Source of the DNA: Neisseriaceae bacterium
GTDB lineage: Bacteria; Pseudomonadota; Gammaproteobacteria; Burkholderiales; Chromobacteriaceae
NCBI GenBank assembly: GCA_027489245.1
Contig: JAIYAC010000007.1
Location: 124,001 to 188,000, forward strand
Length of the DNA: 64,000 nucleotides
Direction of reading: 5' to 3'
Below are positions 48,949 through 58,123 of this stretch, in pieces (position 1 is the first letter of the stretch; every line of letters begins with the position of its first letter). Position numbers and translations under genes: made by a program. The notes beneath the pieces were generated by a model, which made no database searches, was not told the DNA's origin, and worked only from the letters and a program-made list of their open reading frames with translations.

Positions 48949-49619
48949 AAAACCTTTCCAAATCCGGCATCGTTACCCTGATTTCTGCCGCCCTGCTGGC
49001 CACCGGCTGCGCCTCGGTAGACCTGGACCAGTACACCAACACCCAGAAGGGTGCTGTGCTGGGCACCATCGGTGGTGCTGTACTGGGGGCTGCCGTGGCA
49101 GGTAAGGGCAACCGTAACAAAGGCGCGGTCATCGGCGCCATCGGCGGCGGCCTGGCCGGTGCCGGCGTCGGCGCTTATATGGACAAACAGGCGCAAGACT
49201 TCGAAAAACAGCTGGCGCCGCAGATCCAGTCTGGCGCTATCGAGCTGAGAAAAAACGCCGACCACAGCCTGACCGTGACCATGACCTCGGCCACCGCGTT
49301 TGATACCAACTCCGCCAGCCTGAAGCAGGCCTTCCTGCCGACGCTGTCCACTATCGGTAGCATCGTGAAGCGTTATGGCAAGACCACACTGGATATCGAA
49401 GGCCACACCGACGCCAGCGGTAACGACAAGATCAACCAGCCACTGTCCGAACAGCGCGCTGCCGCCGTGCAAAGCCAGCTGGACAGCCTGGGCGTACAGC
49501 CAGAGCGCATGACCGCGGCCGGCTACGGCGCCAGCCGCCCGCGTGGTGACAACAAGACCGAAGCCGGCAAGCAGCTGAACCGCCGCGTGGAAATCCAGAT
49601 CGTACCGGTGGTGCAGTAA
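48945..49619 (+). CDS. OmpA-family outer-membrane lipoprotein
   Basis: A 224-aa protein with lipobox ATGC (Cys about 21), a glycine-zipper stretch (about 38-75, GAVLGTIGGAVLGAAVAGKG) and a C-terminal OmpA peptidoglycan-binding domain (LDIEGHTDASGNDKIN, LSEQRAAAV, NRRVEIQI). It resembles YiaD. AAAGGA precedes the ATG, which overlaps the previous stop. Confidence 0.92.
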   Translation: MKNLSKSGIVTLISAALLATGCASVDLDQYTNTQKGAVLGTIGGAVLGAAVAGKGNRNKGAVIGAIGGGLAGAGVGAYMDKQAQDFEKQLAPQIQSGAIELRKNADHSLTVTMTSATAFDTNSASLKQAFLPTLSTIGSIVKRYGKTTLDIEGHTDASGNDKINQPLSEQRAAAVQSQLDSLGVQPERMTAAGYGASRPRGDNKTEAGKQLNRRVEIQIVPVVQ

Positions 49620-49622
49620 GGC

Positions 49623-49949
49623 ATGAACGCCTGGCTGATGCTGGCGGCGGCGATTGCGGCGGAAATCGCCGCGACGTCGTCGCTGAAGTTGGCCGCAGGC
49701 TTCACCCGCCCGCTGCCCTCGCTGGTGGTGGTGGCGGGCTACGTGCTGGCGTTCTGGCTGCTGTCGCAAGTGGTGCAGCGGCTGGACCTGGGCGTGGTGT
49801 ACGCCATCTGGTGCGGCGTGGGCATGGCGGTTGTCGCTGCCGTGGGGGTGTTTTACTACGGCGAAAGTATGCCGCCGCTGAAGCTGGCCGGCATTGTGGC
49901 CATCATCATTGGCACCGTTTTATTGAGTCTGGCCAGCAAGGGGCACTGA
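49623..49949 (+). CDS. Small multidrug resistance (SMR) family transporter
   Basis: A 108-aa protein of four helices with the conserved Glu14 (AAEIAATSSLKLAAG) and WCGVGMAVVAAVG in helix 3, as in EmrE/SugE-type dimers. The exact subgroup (Qac versus Gdx guanidinium exporter) is not certain from sequence alone. It lies 3 bases after the OmpA gene and 1 base before ubiJ. Confidence 0.88.
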   Translation: MNAWLMLAAAIAAEIAATSSLKLAAGFTRPLPSLVVVAGYVLAFWLLSQVVQRLDLGVVYAIWCGVGMAVVAAVGVFYYGESMPPLKLAGIVAIIIGTVLLSLASKGH

Positions 49950-49950
49950 C

Positions 49951-50532
49951 ATGGGTTTGCGTATTGCAGCGTTTAATCATGTGCTGAACCAGCACCCGGC
50001 GGTACGTGCCGAGCTGGCGCAGCACGCCGGGCGGCGTATCGGCATCAGCCTGCCACCATTCGACCTGGCAGGCGTCGTGACGGGCGATGGCTGGCTGGCC
50101 GCCTGCGAGGGCGAGCCTGAAGCACGCCTGCGCCTGAAGCACGGCGTGGCGCTGGCACAGCTATCCGGCCGCGAGCCGGATATGGGCGACATCGTGCTGG
50201 AAGGCGATACCGAGCTGGCCGCCAGCGTTGGCCGCATCGTGCGCCAGCTGCAGTGGGACGCCACCGAAGACCTGTCGCGCGTGGTAGGCGACGTGGCGGC
50301 GCACCGTGTGCAGGGCTGGGTGCGCGGCCTGTTCGGCATCAAGGGTGAAATCGGTGGCCGCCTGCTGGAAACCTGGGTGGAGCACCTGCGTGAAGAAGCG
50401 CCGCTGCTGGCCAAAAAAACCGACGTGGCCGATTTTGTCAGCGCGGTAGATATCCTGCGCGAAGACGCTGACCGCCTGCAAAAACGCCTGGCGCTGCTGG
50501 AAGCGCGTGCGGCCAACCTTCGCCAACCATAA
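49951..50532 (+). CDS. ubiJ: Ubiquinone biosynthesis accessory factor UbiJ (SCP2 domain)
   Basis: A 193-aa protein with an SCP2 lipid-binding domain (about 10-110) and a C-terminal coiled coil (about 165-190, [22 protein letters not shown]). With UbiK it supports the aerobic ubiquinone assembly complex. It sits between ubiE and ubiB as in E. coli, apart from three inserted genes. Confidence 0.88.
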   Translation: MGLRIAAFNHVLNQHPAVRAELAQHAGRRIGISLPPFDLAGVVTGDGWLAACEGEPEARLRLKHGVALAQLSGREPDMGDIVLEGDTELAASVGRIVRQLQWDATEDLSRVVGDVAAHRVQGWVRGLFGIKGEIGGRLLETWVEHLREEAPLLAKKTDVADFVSAVDILREDADRLQKRLALLEARAANLRQP

Positions 50533-50546
50533 CAATAAAGCCCATC

Positions 50547-52073
50547 ATGCGTATTGCGCGTCTGTTCAAGATTGTTTCCGTGTTTTACCGCTTTGGCCTG
50601 GACGACTTCCTGGCCGGCCGCCCCAAAGTGGGGCTGCTTGCCAAGCTGTTCCGCCTGCTGCCCTTGCCGCGCGACACCGCTGCGCCGCTGCCGCAGCGCG
50701 TGCGCCTGGCGCTGGAGCACCTGGGGCCGATCTTCATCAAGTTTGGCCAGGTGCTGTCTACCCGCCGCGACCTGTTGCCACCCGATTACGCCGACGAGCT
50801 GGCGTACCTGCAAGACCGCGTGCCGCCGTTTGACAGTGCCATTGCGCGCGGGGTGATCGAGCGCAGTTTTAGCCAGCCGCTGGCCGACATCTATGCCGAA
50901 TTCGACAACGTGCCGGTGGCCAGCGCCTCGGTCGCGCAGGTACACCGCGCGCGCTTGCATGGTGTCAACGGCCAGCCGGGCAAAGACGTGGCGGTAAAAG
51001 TATTGCGCCCCGGTATCTTGCCGGTGATCGAGCAGGACCTGGCGCTGATGGCAGTGCTGGCCGGGCTGGTGGAGCGCTTTTTGCCCGACGGCAAACGCCT
51101 GAAACCGCGCGAAGTGGTGGCCGAATTCGACCGCCACCTGCACGACGAGCTGGACCTGATGCACGAGGCAGGCAACGCCAGCCAGCTGCACCGCAACTTT
51201 ATCGGTAGCGACATGCTGCTGGTGCCCGAGGTGTACTACGACTACACCCGGCGCGAGGTAATGACCATGCAGTGGATGGACGGCATCCCGGTGGGGCAGA
51301 TAGACCGCCTGCGCGCAGCCGGGGTGGACCTGAAACAGCTCAGCCGCTTTGGCGTGGAAATCTTCTTTACCCAGGTGTTCCGCCACGGCTTTTTTCACGC
51401 CGACATGCACCCGGGCAACATCCTGGTGGCGGCCGATGGCCGTTATATTGCGCTGGATTTCGGCATTGTCGGCAGCCTCACCGACACGGACAAACACTAC
51501 CTGGCGGTGAACTTCCTGGCCTTCTTCAACCGCGACTACCACCGCGTGGCCACTGCGCATATCGAGTCCGGCTGGGTGCCGAAAGATACCCGCGCCGAGG
51601 AGCTGGAAGCCGCCATCCGCACCGTGTGCGAGCCCATCTTCAACAAACCGCTGTCGCAGATCAGCTTTGGCATGGTGCTGCTGCGCCTGTTCGAAACCAG
51701 CCGCCGCTTTAATGTGGAAATCCAGCCGCAGCTGGTGCTACTGCAGAAAACCCTGCTGAACATCGAGGGCCTGGGCCGCCAGCTGGACCCGGAGCTGGAC
51801 CTGTGGGATACCGCCAAGCCCTTCCTGACCAAGTGGATGAACGAGCAGATCGGCTGGCGCGGCCTGCTGCGTACGCTCAAGCACGAAGCCCCGCAATGGG
51901 CGACCACGCTGCCAGCTATCCCGCGCAAGCTCAGCGAGGCGCTGTCTGGCCAGGCGACCGAGCTGGTGGTGCAGGGCTATATCCAGCTGATGCGTGAACA
52001 GAAAACGCAGAATTTCTTGCTGAAGCTCATTGCACTGCTGCTGTTGGTCTTGCTGCTGCAGCGCTACGTCTAG
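50547..52073 (+). CDS. ubiB: Ubiquinone biosynthesis protein UbiB (ADCK-like ATPase)
   Basis: A 508-aa atypical protein-kinase-like protein. The signatures are [14 protein letters not shown], the Ala-rich loop [33 protein letters not shown] and DFGIVG. Two hydrophobic helices are at the very C-terminus ([15 protein letters not shown] region). It assists lipid-substrate handling in ubiquinone synthesis. It is last in the operon, before a strong terminator. Confidence 0.96.
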   Translation: MRIARLFKIVSVFYRFGLDDFLAGRPKVGLLAKLFRLLPLPRDTAAPLPQRVRLALEHLGPIFIKFGQVLSTRRDLLPPDYADELAYLQDRVPPFDSAIARGVIERSFSQPLADIYAEFDNVPVASASVAQVHRARLHGVNGQPGKDVAVKVLRPGILPVIEQDLALMAVLAGLVERFLPDGKRLKPREVVAEFDRHLHDELDLMHEAGNASQLHRNFIGSDMLLVPEVYYDYTRREVMTMQWMDGIPVGQIDRLRAAGVDLKQLSRFGVEIFFTQVFRHGFFHADMHPGNILVAADGRYIALDFGIVGSLTDTDKHYLAVNFLAFFNRDYHRVATAHIESGWVPKDTRAEELEAAIRTVCEPIFNKPLSQISFGMVLLRLFETSRRFNVEIQPQLVLLQKTLLNIEGLGRQLDPELDLWDTAKPFLTKWMNEQIGWRGLLRTLKHEAPQWATTLPAIPRKLSEALSGQATELVVQGYIQLMREQKTQNFLLKLIALLLLVLLLQRYV

Positions 52074-52088
52074 CCGCGTGTTACCGGT

Positions 52089-52128
52089 AAAAGCCACAAG
52101 GCCGCCCACGGGCGGCCTTGTGGCTTTT
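52089..52128 (+). terminator. Terminator after ubiB
   Basis: A 19-bp stem with a 2-base loop; the right arm ends GGCTTTT. It is symmetric enough to act both ways. A word copy follows at 52140-52148, then an A/T-rich promoter-like stretch (52165-52195). Confidence 0.85.
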
Positions 52129-52215
52129 GTGCGCCAGGGTTGGCCGCACACTTGCTAAGTGCCATACAATATATAAAAATATAAAACGTAATACACTTAA
52201 CCATCAGGAGCCAGC

Positions 52216-52569
52216 ATGCAGCACGACTATCAAGACCTTACCGCCACCTTGTCTACCAAACTGGCCGACCTGCGCCGCGAGATACCCGACACCATGAAAG
52301 GCTTCGGTCAGATGAGCCGTGCCGCGCTGGCCGACAGTGCGCTGACCACCAAGCATAAGGAGCTGATTGCCATGGGTATCGGCATTGCTGCCCGCTGCCA
52401 GGGCTGCCTCGGTTTTCACGCCAAGGCGCTGGTGGAGCTGGGCTGTAGTCGTGCCGAATTCATGGAGATGCTGCAAGTCGCGGTGTATATGGGTGGTGGG
52501 CCATCGCTGATGACCGCCGCCGAGGCGCTGCTGGCGTACGAGACATTTGGCGGCGAGTTGGCCGCATAA
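52216..52569 (+). CDS. Carboxymuconolactone decarboxylase-family (AhpD-like) protein
   Basis: A 117-aa all-helical protein with a CxxC site, CQGCLGFHAKAL (about 61-72), like AhpD-type alkylhydroperoxidases. It is a single gene behind an A/T-rich promoter-like region with CAGGAG before the ATG. Its final codons contain a copy of the TTGGCCGCA word. Redox activity is inferred from the motif. Confidence 0.85.
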   Translation: MQHDYQDLTATLSTKLADLRREIPDTMKGFGQMSRAALADSALTTKHKELIAMGIGIAARCQGCLGFHAKALVELGCSRAEFMEMLQVAVYMGGGPSLMTAAEALLAYETFGGELAA

Positions 52570-52585
52570 GTACTACCCGATGACG

Positions 52586-52615
52586 CAACAAGGGCGGCCA
52601 TGGCCGCCCTTGTTG
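52586..52615. terminator. Bidirectional terminator between the AhpD-like gene and glpM
   Basis: A perfect 30-base palindrome with centre at 52600/52601 (arm CAACAAGGGCGGCCA). Short T-rich tails lie on each side (TTTGT on plus). The genes converge on it. Confidence 0.75.
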
Positions 52616-52634
52616 TTTGTGCCATCCTGCTCGG

Positions 52635-52979
52635 CTAGCCGTGCCAGTGCTGCCAGCCCCACAGTAGCACACCGGCGGCCAGTAGCCAGCACAGGGTGGC
52701 CAGCAGCAGGGTAGCCGCGAGCGGCAGGCGCACACTCAGCAGATACACGGCCAGCAGGTAGAGGGCGTAGGGCAGCAGGGCGCACAGCCCGAACAAGGCA
52801 GTTTGCTGCAGGTTGGCCGCACTGCGGCTGCGGCCAACGACGTAGTGCGCAATCAGGGCAAAGGTGGGAAACAGCGGCACCAGCCCGGCCACAAAGAAAT
52901 AGCGGCTGCCGGAAAGCCACTGGATCAGCAGCACCGCCAGCGCGCCCAGCAGGCACTTGCCCAGCAGGGCGATATCCAT
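52635..52979 (-). CDS. GlpM-family membrane protein
   Basis: A 114-aa protein of four hydrophobic helices; LIQWLSGSRYFFVAGLVPLFPTFALIAHY matches GlpM-type inner-membrane proteins, whose molecular role is unclear. Start at the ATG of 52977-52979, which overlaps the stop of the upstream gene (TGATG). An inverted word pair lies within the coding sequence at 52813-52837. Confidence 0.75.
   Translation of the reverse strand: MDIALLGKCLLGALAVLLIQWLSGSRYFFVAGLVPLFPTFALIAHYVVGRSRSAANLQQTALFGLCALLPYALYLLAVYLLSVRLPLAATLLLATLCWLLAAGVLLWGWQHWHG
52813..52837. repeat. Inverted pair of TTGGCCGCA words inside glpM
   Basis: Cores at 52813-52821 (plus) and 52829-52837 (minus), 7 bases apart. They encode the VVGRSRSAANLQQ region of the protein, so the pair is accommodated in coding sequence. 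Confidence 0.65.
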
Positions 52980-53347
52980 CAGCTGCCCAGCAAGGCGGCC
53001 ACGACTTTGCGGTCTTCTGCCAGCAGGATGTTGTAGGTGCGGCAGGCGGCGCTGTTGTCCATGACCTCCACGCCGATACCGGCGTTGGTCAGCGCGGCGC
53101 TCAGGCGCGGGTGCGGGAAGCGCAGCGTGGGGCCGCTGCCAAAAATCACCAGCTCCGGCTGCAGCGCCAGCAGCTGGGTAAAGTGCGCTTCTTCCAGCGC
53201 CGCAAAGTTGGCCGGCGCCCACGCTGTAATGCTGTCGGCGCTTACCACCAGGCTGCCTTCGTGGCGTTCACGGTTGATCTCGACATAGCCCGCGCCGTGC
53301 GCGGTAAACAGGTTGGCACCTGCAGTTTTGGCTTCGTGCAGCTTCAT
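52979..53347 (-). CDS. Mth938-like (DUF498) domain protein
   Basis: A 122-aa single-domain protein; LVIFGSGPTLRFPHPRLSAALTNAGIGVEVMD and ACRTYNILLAEDRKV are characteristic of the Mth938/NDUFAF3-like fold. Function in bacteria is unproven. The ATG at 53345-53347 has AGGA upstream. It is coupled to glpM by the overlapping start/stop. Confidence 0.85.
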   Translation of the reverse strand: MKLHEAKTAGANLFTAHGAGYVEINRERHEGSLVVSADSITAWAPANFAALEEAHFTQLLALQPELVIFGSGPTLRFPHPRLSAALTNAGIGVEVMDNSAACRTYNILLAEDRKVVAALLGS

Positions 53348-53518
53348 GATGAAATCCTGTTGGCTGGTGTAGTGCAGTGCACCACGGTTTGGGATAGGAT
53401 TATACCCCGCCTGGCCAGAATGCCAGGGCCGGATAAGCCCGCCGCTTGCGGCACAGAACAGGACATAGTCGCCGCCCGCCACGCCGGGCAGCACGCCAAA
53501 CAGACGGTATCGCCCCCC

Positions 53519-54748
53519 ATGCAGCCCATCCAGAAATCACAGAAACTTGCCAACGTCTGCTACGACATTCGCGGCCCGGTGCTCGAACACGCCAAGCGCA
53601 TGGAAGAAGAAGGCCACCGCATCATCAAGCTGAATATCGGCAACCCGGCACCTTTCGGTTTCTTTGCCCCGGACGAGATCATCGAAGACGTCATCGTCAA
53701 CCTGCAAAACGCCTCCGGCTACTGTGATTCCAAAGGCCTGTTTGCCGCGCGCAAGGCCATCATGCATTACGCGCAGCAAAAGCACCTGCCCCAGGTGGGC
53801 ATGGAAGACATCTACATCGGTAACGGCGTGTCCGAGCTGATCGTGATGGCCATGCAAGCGCTGCTGGACAACGGCGATGAAGTGCTGGTGCCGGCGCCGG
53901 ACTACCCGCTGTGGACCGCCGCCGTCAGCCTGGCCGGTGGCCAGCCGGTGCACTACCTGTGTGACGAGAACGACGGCTGGATGCCGTCCATTGCCGACAT
54001 CCGCGCCAAGATCACCCCGCGTACCAAGGCACTGGTCATCATCAACCCGAACAACCCCACCGGCGCACTGTACCCCGACCACGTGCTGCAACAGCTGGTA
54101 GACGTGGCGCGTGAATTCGGCCTGCTGCTGTACGCCGACGAAATCTACGACAAGGTGCTGTACGACGGCGCCACCCACACCTCCATCGCCTCGCTGGCGC
54201 CGGACCTGATGGTGTGTACCTTCAACGGCCTGTCCAAAAATTACCGTGCCTGCGGCTACCGCGCCGGCTGGATGATTTTGTCCGGCGACAAGCGCCGCGC
54301 CAAAGACTACATCGAAGGCCTGAACATGCTGGCCTCGATGCGCCTGTGCGCCAACGTGCCGGCGCAGTACGCCATCCAGACGGCGCTGGGCGGCTACCAG
54401 AGCATCGACGACCTGGTGGCACCGGGCGGTCGCCTGGCGCGCCAGCGCGACCTGGCCTACAAGCTGCTCACCGACATACCGGGCGTGAGCTGCGTGAAGC
54501 CGCAAGGCGCGCTGTACCTGTTCCCGCGGCTGGACCCGGCGGTTTACCCTATCGAAGACGACCAGCAGTTCATTCTGGAGCTGCTGCAGCAAGAGCGCGT
54601 GCTGCTGGTGCAGGGTAGCGGGTTCAACTGGATTGCGCCGGATCACTTCCGCGTGGTATTCCTACCTAATAGCGACGATCTGACCGAAGCCATCGGCCGC
54701 ATCGCCCGCTTCCTGGAAAACTACCGCAAACGCCACGGTACCGCATGA
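53519..54748 (+). CDS. alaA: Glutamate-pyruvate aminotransferase AlaA
   Basis: A PLP class I aminotransferase, 409 aa. The start MQPIQKSQKLANVCYDIRGP, the NIGNPAPFGF loop, INPNNPTGALY, YADEIYDKVLYD and the PLP-lysine region NGLSKNYRACGYRAGW match E. coli AlaA, which makes alanine from pyruvate. The ATG at 53519 fits the family N-terminus; in-frame extension upstream is unsupported. It lies before hom/thrC, fitting an amino-acid block. Confidence 0.93.
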   Translation: MQPIQKSQKLANVCYDIRGPVLEHAKRMEEEGHRIIKLNIGNPAPFGFFAPDEIIEDVIVNLQNASGYCDSKGLFAARKAIMHYAQQKHLPQVGMEDIYIGNGVSELIVMAMQALLDNGDEVLVPAPDYPLWTAAVSLAGGQPVHYLCDENDGWMPSIADIRAKITPRTKALVIINPNNPTGALYPDHVLQQLVDVAREFGLLLYADEIYDKVLYDGATHTSIASLAPDLMVCTFNGLSKNYRACGYRAGWMILSGDKRRAKDYIEGLNMLASMRLCANVPAQYAIQTALGGYQSIDDLVAPGGRLARQRDLAYKLLTDIPGVSCVKPQGALYLFPRLDPAVYPIEDDQQFILELLQQERVLLVQGSGFNWIAPDHFRVVFLPNSDDLTEAIGRIARFLENYRKRHGTA

Positions 54749-54819
54749 ACACACTGGCCCGCGCCGCATTGCAGCACCGCCTGCCCAAGCGACAGGCGCG
54801 GGTAGCTCATGAATAAAGC

Positions 54820-54845
54820 AAAGGGGCGTGCGCGCCCCTTTGTGC
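54820..54845 (+). terminator. Terminator after alaA
   Basis: AAAGGGGCG (54820-54828) and CGCCCCTTT (54833-54841), loop of 4, then GTG. The U-tract is just the TTT of the stem. Confidence 0.6.
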
Positions 54846-54849
54846 TGTC

Positions 54850-54874
54850 TGCGGCCAAGCCATAGTTGGCCGCA
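54850..54874. repeat. Inverted pair of TTGGCCGCA words upstream of hom
   Basis: Cores at 54850-54858 (minus) and 54866-54874 (plus) with a 7-base loop, just after the alaA terminator and 100 bases before hom. Confidence 0.65.
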
Positions 54875-54974
54875 GCGCAGAAATAAAAAGCTGGAAACAC
54901 ACCAGCAGCTGCCACCGGCAGCAGGCCGACGTGCCAGGGAAATTTGAAAACCGAAACAGCAGGAGTATTCAACA

Positions 54975-56285
54975 ATGAAGCCGATCAATATTGGCCTGAT
55001 GGGGGTGGGAACAGTCGGTGGCGGTGTCGCCACCGTATTGAAGCGTAACGCGGAAGAAATCAGCCGCCGTGCCGGCCGCGACATCCGCCTGACCATTGCG
55101 TCCCGCCGTAATGTAGAGCAAGCCCGTGAACTGGTGGGCGCCGACGTGACCGTGGTGGCCGATGCGTTTGCCGTGGTAAACCACCCCGATGTGGACATCG
55201 TGGTCGAGCTGATCGGTGGCGACACCGTGGCCAAAGAGCTGGTGCTGCAGGCTATTGCCAACGGCAAACACGTGGTTACTGCCAACAAAAAGCTGCTGGC
55301 GGTACACGGCAACGAGATTTTTGCCCGCGCGCAGGAAAAAGGCGTGATGGTGGCGTTTGAAGCGGCTGTCGCCGGCGGCATCCCCATCATCAAGGCGCTG
55401 CGCGAAGGCCTGTCGGCCAACCGTATCGAATGGCTGGCCGGCATCATTAACGGCACCTCCAACTTCATCCTCAGCGAAATGCGCGAGAAGGGTGCCGACT
55501 TTGCCGACGTGCTGAAAGAAGCGCAGGCACTGGGCTACGCCGAAGCCGACCCCACCTTTGATGTGGAAGGCCACGACGCCGGCCACAAACTCACCATCAT
55601 GGCCGCCATTGCCTTTGGTATCCCGATGCACTTCGACCAGTGTTATCTGGAAGGCATCAGCCAGCTGGCCGGCAAGGATATCCAGTACGCCGAAGAGCTG
55701 GGCTACCGCGTGAAGCTGCTGGGCCTGACCCGCCGCACCGAACAGGGCGTCGAGCTGCGCGTGCACCCCACGCTGATCCCCGAGCAGCAGCTGATTGCCA
55801 ACGTGAACGGCGTGATGAACGCAGTACTGGTACGTGGCGACGCCATCGGCCAGGCACTGTTCAACGGCCCGGGCGCTGGCGCGCTGCCGACCGCGTCGGC
55901 CGTGGTAGCCGATATTGTCGACGTGGCTCGCCTGCTCACCTCCGACCCGGAACACCGCGTGCCGCACCTGGCTTTCCAGCCAGACCAGCTGAAAGACCTG
56001 CCTATCCTGCCGATGGGCGAGGTAGTCAGCAGCTACTACCTGCGCATCCAGGCGATCGACCGCGCCGGCGTGATGGCCGACATCACCCGCCTGCTGGCCG
56101 AGAACGGCATTTCCATCGAAGCGCTGATCCAGAAAGGCTCCGCTGCCGATGGCTCGGCCGAGATCGTGATCCTCACGCACCGCGTGCTGGAAAAAGCGGC
56201 CAACGCGGCCATTGCCGCCATCGAGGCACTGGACAGCGTGGCAGGCAAGGTCGTGCGCCTGCGCATGGAAGAGCTCAATGGCTAA
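54975..56285 (+). CDS. hom: Homoserine dehydrogenase
   Basis: Reduces aspartate semialdehyde to homoserine for threonine and methionine. The 436-aa monofunctional form has GVGTVGGGV (about 9-17), the catalytic block GGIPIIKALREGLSANRIEWLAGIINGTSNFIL, and a C-terminal ACT domain (about 350-430) for feedback control. No aspartokinase is fused. The next gene overlaps its end by 8 bases. Confidence 0.96.
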   Translation: MKPINIGLMGVGTVGGGVATVLKRNAEEISRRAGRDIRLTIASRRNVEQARELVGADVTVVADAFAVVNHPDVDIVVELIGGDTVAKELVLQAIANGKHVVTANKKLLAVHGNEIFARAQEKGVMVAFEAAVAGGIPIIKALREGLSANRIEWLAGIINGTSNFILSEMREKGADFADVLKEAQALGYAEADPTFDVEGHDAGHKLTIMAAIAFGIPMHFDQCYLEGISQLAGKDIQYAEELGYRVKLLGLTRRTEQGVELRVHPTLIPEQQLIANVNGVMNAVLVRGDAIGQALFNGPGAGALPTASAVVADIVDVARLLTSDPEHRVPHLAFQPDQLKDLPILPMGEVVSSYYLRIQAIDRAGVMADITRLLAENGISIEALIQKGSAADGSAEIVILTHRVLEKAANAAIAAIEALDSVAGKVVRLRMEELNG

Positions 56286-56601
56286 GCGCCTGCTTATCCT
56301 GTTGGCTGCCAGCAGCTTGCTGGCAGGCTGCGCCACGCTGGCCCCGCGCCAGCTGGCGCAGGATCGCATGAATGATGCCTGCAAAAGCAAGATCGCCAGC
56401 ACGCCGCTGCTGCCTTTGCTGAGCTCGCAAAGCAAGATCAACGGCTATTGCAGCTGTGCCAGCGACAAGCTGGTGTCCGGCCTGAGCAACAGCGAGCTGC
56501 TGGAAGTGTCGGCCAAAGGCAAAGACATTCTGGCCGAGCCTGCCTGGCAGGGCCGTTTGCTCAATGTGGGCCTGCAATGCCTGAACACACTGGTTCGATA
56601 A
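56278..56601 (+). CDS. Small cysteine-containing lipoprotein between hom and thrC
   Basis: A 107-aa protein with a lipoprotein signal (LLAGC, Cys18) and four further cysteines (35, 58, 60, 101) including a CSC motif. No family recognised. The ATG at 56278 overlaps the end of hom by 8 bases, and its stop is 1 base before thrC, so it is translated as part of the threonine operon. Why an envelope lipoprotein sits there is unclear. Confidence 0.75.
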   Translation: MAKRLLILLAASSLLAGCATLAPRQLAQDRMNDACKSKIASTPLLPLLSSQSKINGYCSCASDKLVSGLSNSELLEVSAKGKDILAEPAWQGRLLNVGLQCLNTLVR

Positions 56602-56602
56602 C

Positions 56603-58009
56603 ATGAAATACATCAGCACCCGTGGCGGCATGGCGCCGCTTTCGTTTTCCGACACTATCCTGATGGGCCTGGCACCGGACGGCGGCCTGGCGCTGCCGGA
56701 AAGCTACCCGCAGGTTGGCCGCGCCCAGCTGGACGCCTGGCGCGATCTGTCCTACGCCGAGCTGGCGTTCGAGATCATCAGCCTGTTTGCCACCGATATC
56801 CCGCAAGACGACCTCAAAGCCATGCTGGCGCGCACCTACACCGCCGAAGTGTACGGCAGCGAGGCCATCACCCCGGTGAAGCGCCTGCACGACGGCCTGG
56901 TGATTCTGGAGCTGTCCAACGGCCCCACGCTGGCGTTCAAGGACATGGCCATGCAGTTTCTGGGTAACCTGTTCGAGTACGTGTTGGCCAAAAAAGGCGA
57001 GCAGCTGAACATTGTGGGTGCCACCTCTGGTGACACCGGCTCTGCCGCCGAGTACGCCATGCGCGGCAAGCAGGGCATCAATGTCTTCATGCTGAGCCCG
57101 GACGGCCTGATGAGCCCGTTCCAGCGCGCGCAGATGTACAGCCTGCAGGATGCCAATATCCACAACATCGCCATCAAGGGCATGTTCGATGACTGCCAGG
57201 ACATCGTGAAGGCGGTACAGAACGACCACGACTTCAAGCGCCAGTACAAGATCGGCACCGTGAACTCCATCAACTGGGCACGCGTGGTGGCGCAGGTGGT
57301 GTACTACTTCAAGGGCTACTTCAACGCCACCAGCAGCAACGACGAACAAGTCAGCTTCTGCGTGCCGTCCGGCAACTTCGGCAACGTCTGCGCTGGCCAC
57401 ATTGCCCGCCAGATGGGCCTGCCGGTGCAGCGCCTGATCGTGGCCACCAACGAAAACGACGTGCTGGACGAGTTCTTCAAGACCGGCCGCTACCAGCCGC
57501 GTGGCACCGCCAACACCTGGGTGACCTCCAGCCCCTCGATGGACATCTCCAAGGCGTCCAACTTCGAGCGTTTCGTGTTTGACCTGCTGGGGCGTGACGG
57601 CGTCGCCGTGGCCGCCCTGTGGTCCGAAGTAGACGCTGGCCGCGGTTTCGACCTGGGCGACAAGCTGGCGCAAATGCGCGAGCAGTTCGGTTTTGTATCC
57701 GGCAAGAGCAGCCACGCCGACCGCCTGGCCACCATCCGCACGGTAGACGCCGAGGACAGCGTGGTGGTGGACACTCATACCGCCGACGGTATCAAGGTCG
57801 CGCGTGAAGTACGCCTGCCGGGCGAAACCATCGTCTGCCTGGAAACCGCGCTGCCGGCCAAGTTTGCCGACACCATCCGCGAGGCGCTGAACCGCGATGC
57901 GCCGCGCCCGGCCGGTTTCGAGGGCCTGGAAGACCTGCCGCAACGGGTAACGGTGTTCGACGCCGACGCCAGCGCGGTGAAGGCCTACGTCCGCCAGGCA
58001 CTGGGCTAA
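56603..58009 (+). CDS. thrC: Threonine synthase
   Basis: A PLP enzyme converting O-phosphohomoserine to threonine. The 468-aa protein begins MKYISTRGGMAPLSFSDTIL; the PLP lysine is in GPTLAFKDMAMQFLG, and ATSGDTGSAAEYAMRGK and CVPSGNFGNVCAGH are the phosphate and cofactor loops. It follows hom and the small lipoprotein in one operon. Confidence 0.97.
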   Translation: MKYISTRGGMAPLSFSDTILMGLAPDGGLALPESYPQVGRAQLDAWRDLSYAELAFEIISLFATDIPQDDLKAMLARTYTAEVYGSEAITPVKRLHDGLVILELSNGPTLAFKDMAMQFLGNLFEYVLAKKGEQLNIVGATSGDTGSAAEYAMRGKQGINVFMLSPDGLMSPFQRAQMYSLQDANIHNIAIKGMFDDCQDIVKAVQNDHDFKRQYKIGTVNSINWARVVAQVVYYFKGYFNATSSNDEQVSFCVPSGNFGNVCAGHIARQMGLPVQRLIVATNENDVLDEFFKTGRYQPRGTANTWVTSSPSMDISKASNFERFVFDLLGRDGVAVAALWSEVDAGRGFDLGDKLAQMREQFGFVSGKSSHADRLATIRTVDAEDSVVVDTHTADGIKVAREVRLPGETIVCLETALPAKFADTIREALNRDAPRPAGFEGLEDLPQRVTVFDADASAVKAYVRQALG

Positions 58010-58030
58010 ACCGCCGCAGGCTGAACCCCG

Positions 58031-58056
58031 ACCCCTTCCAGCAGGAAGGGGTTTTT
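58031..58056 (+). terminator. Terminator after thrC
   Basis: ACCCCTTCC (58031-58039) and GGAAGGGGT (58044-58052), tetraloop AGCA, then TTTTT. Confidence 0.9.
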
Positions 58057-58075
58057 CTTTATGGCCACGTAGCAA

Positions 58076-58103
58076 AGAAAAAGCCCGCCAGACAGCGGCG
58101 GGC
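58076..58103 (-). terminator. Terminator of the autotransporter gene (minus strand)
   Basis: GCCCGCC / GGCGGGC arms (58083-58103) on the minus strand run into TTTTTCTTT. A word copy (58115-58123) lies between this and the gene's stop at 58124. Confidence 0.85.
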
Positions 58104-58113
58104 GCAGTGAAAG

Positions 58114-58123
58114 GTTGGCCGCA
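58114..58123 (+). repeat. GTTGGCCGCA word abutting the autotransporter stop
   Basis: An exact copy immediately next to the stop codon of the minus-strand gene, before its terminator. Word then terminator is the same arrangement seen after the FabH-like gene and gpsA. Confidence 0.65.
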
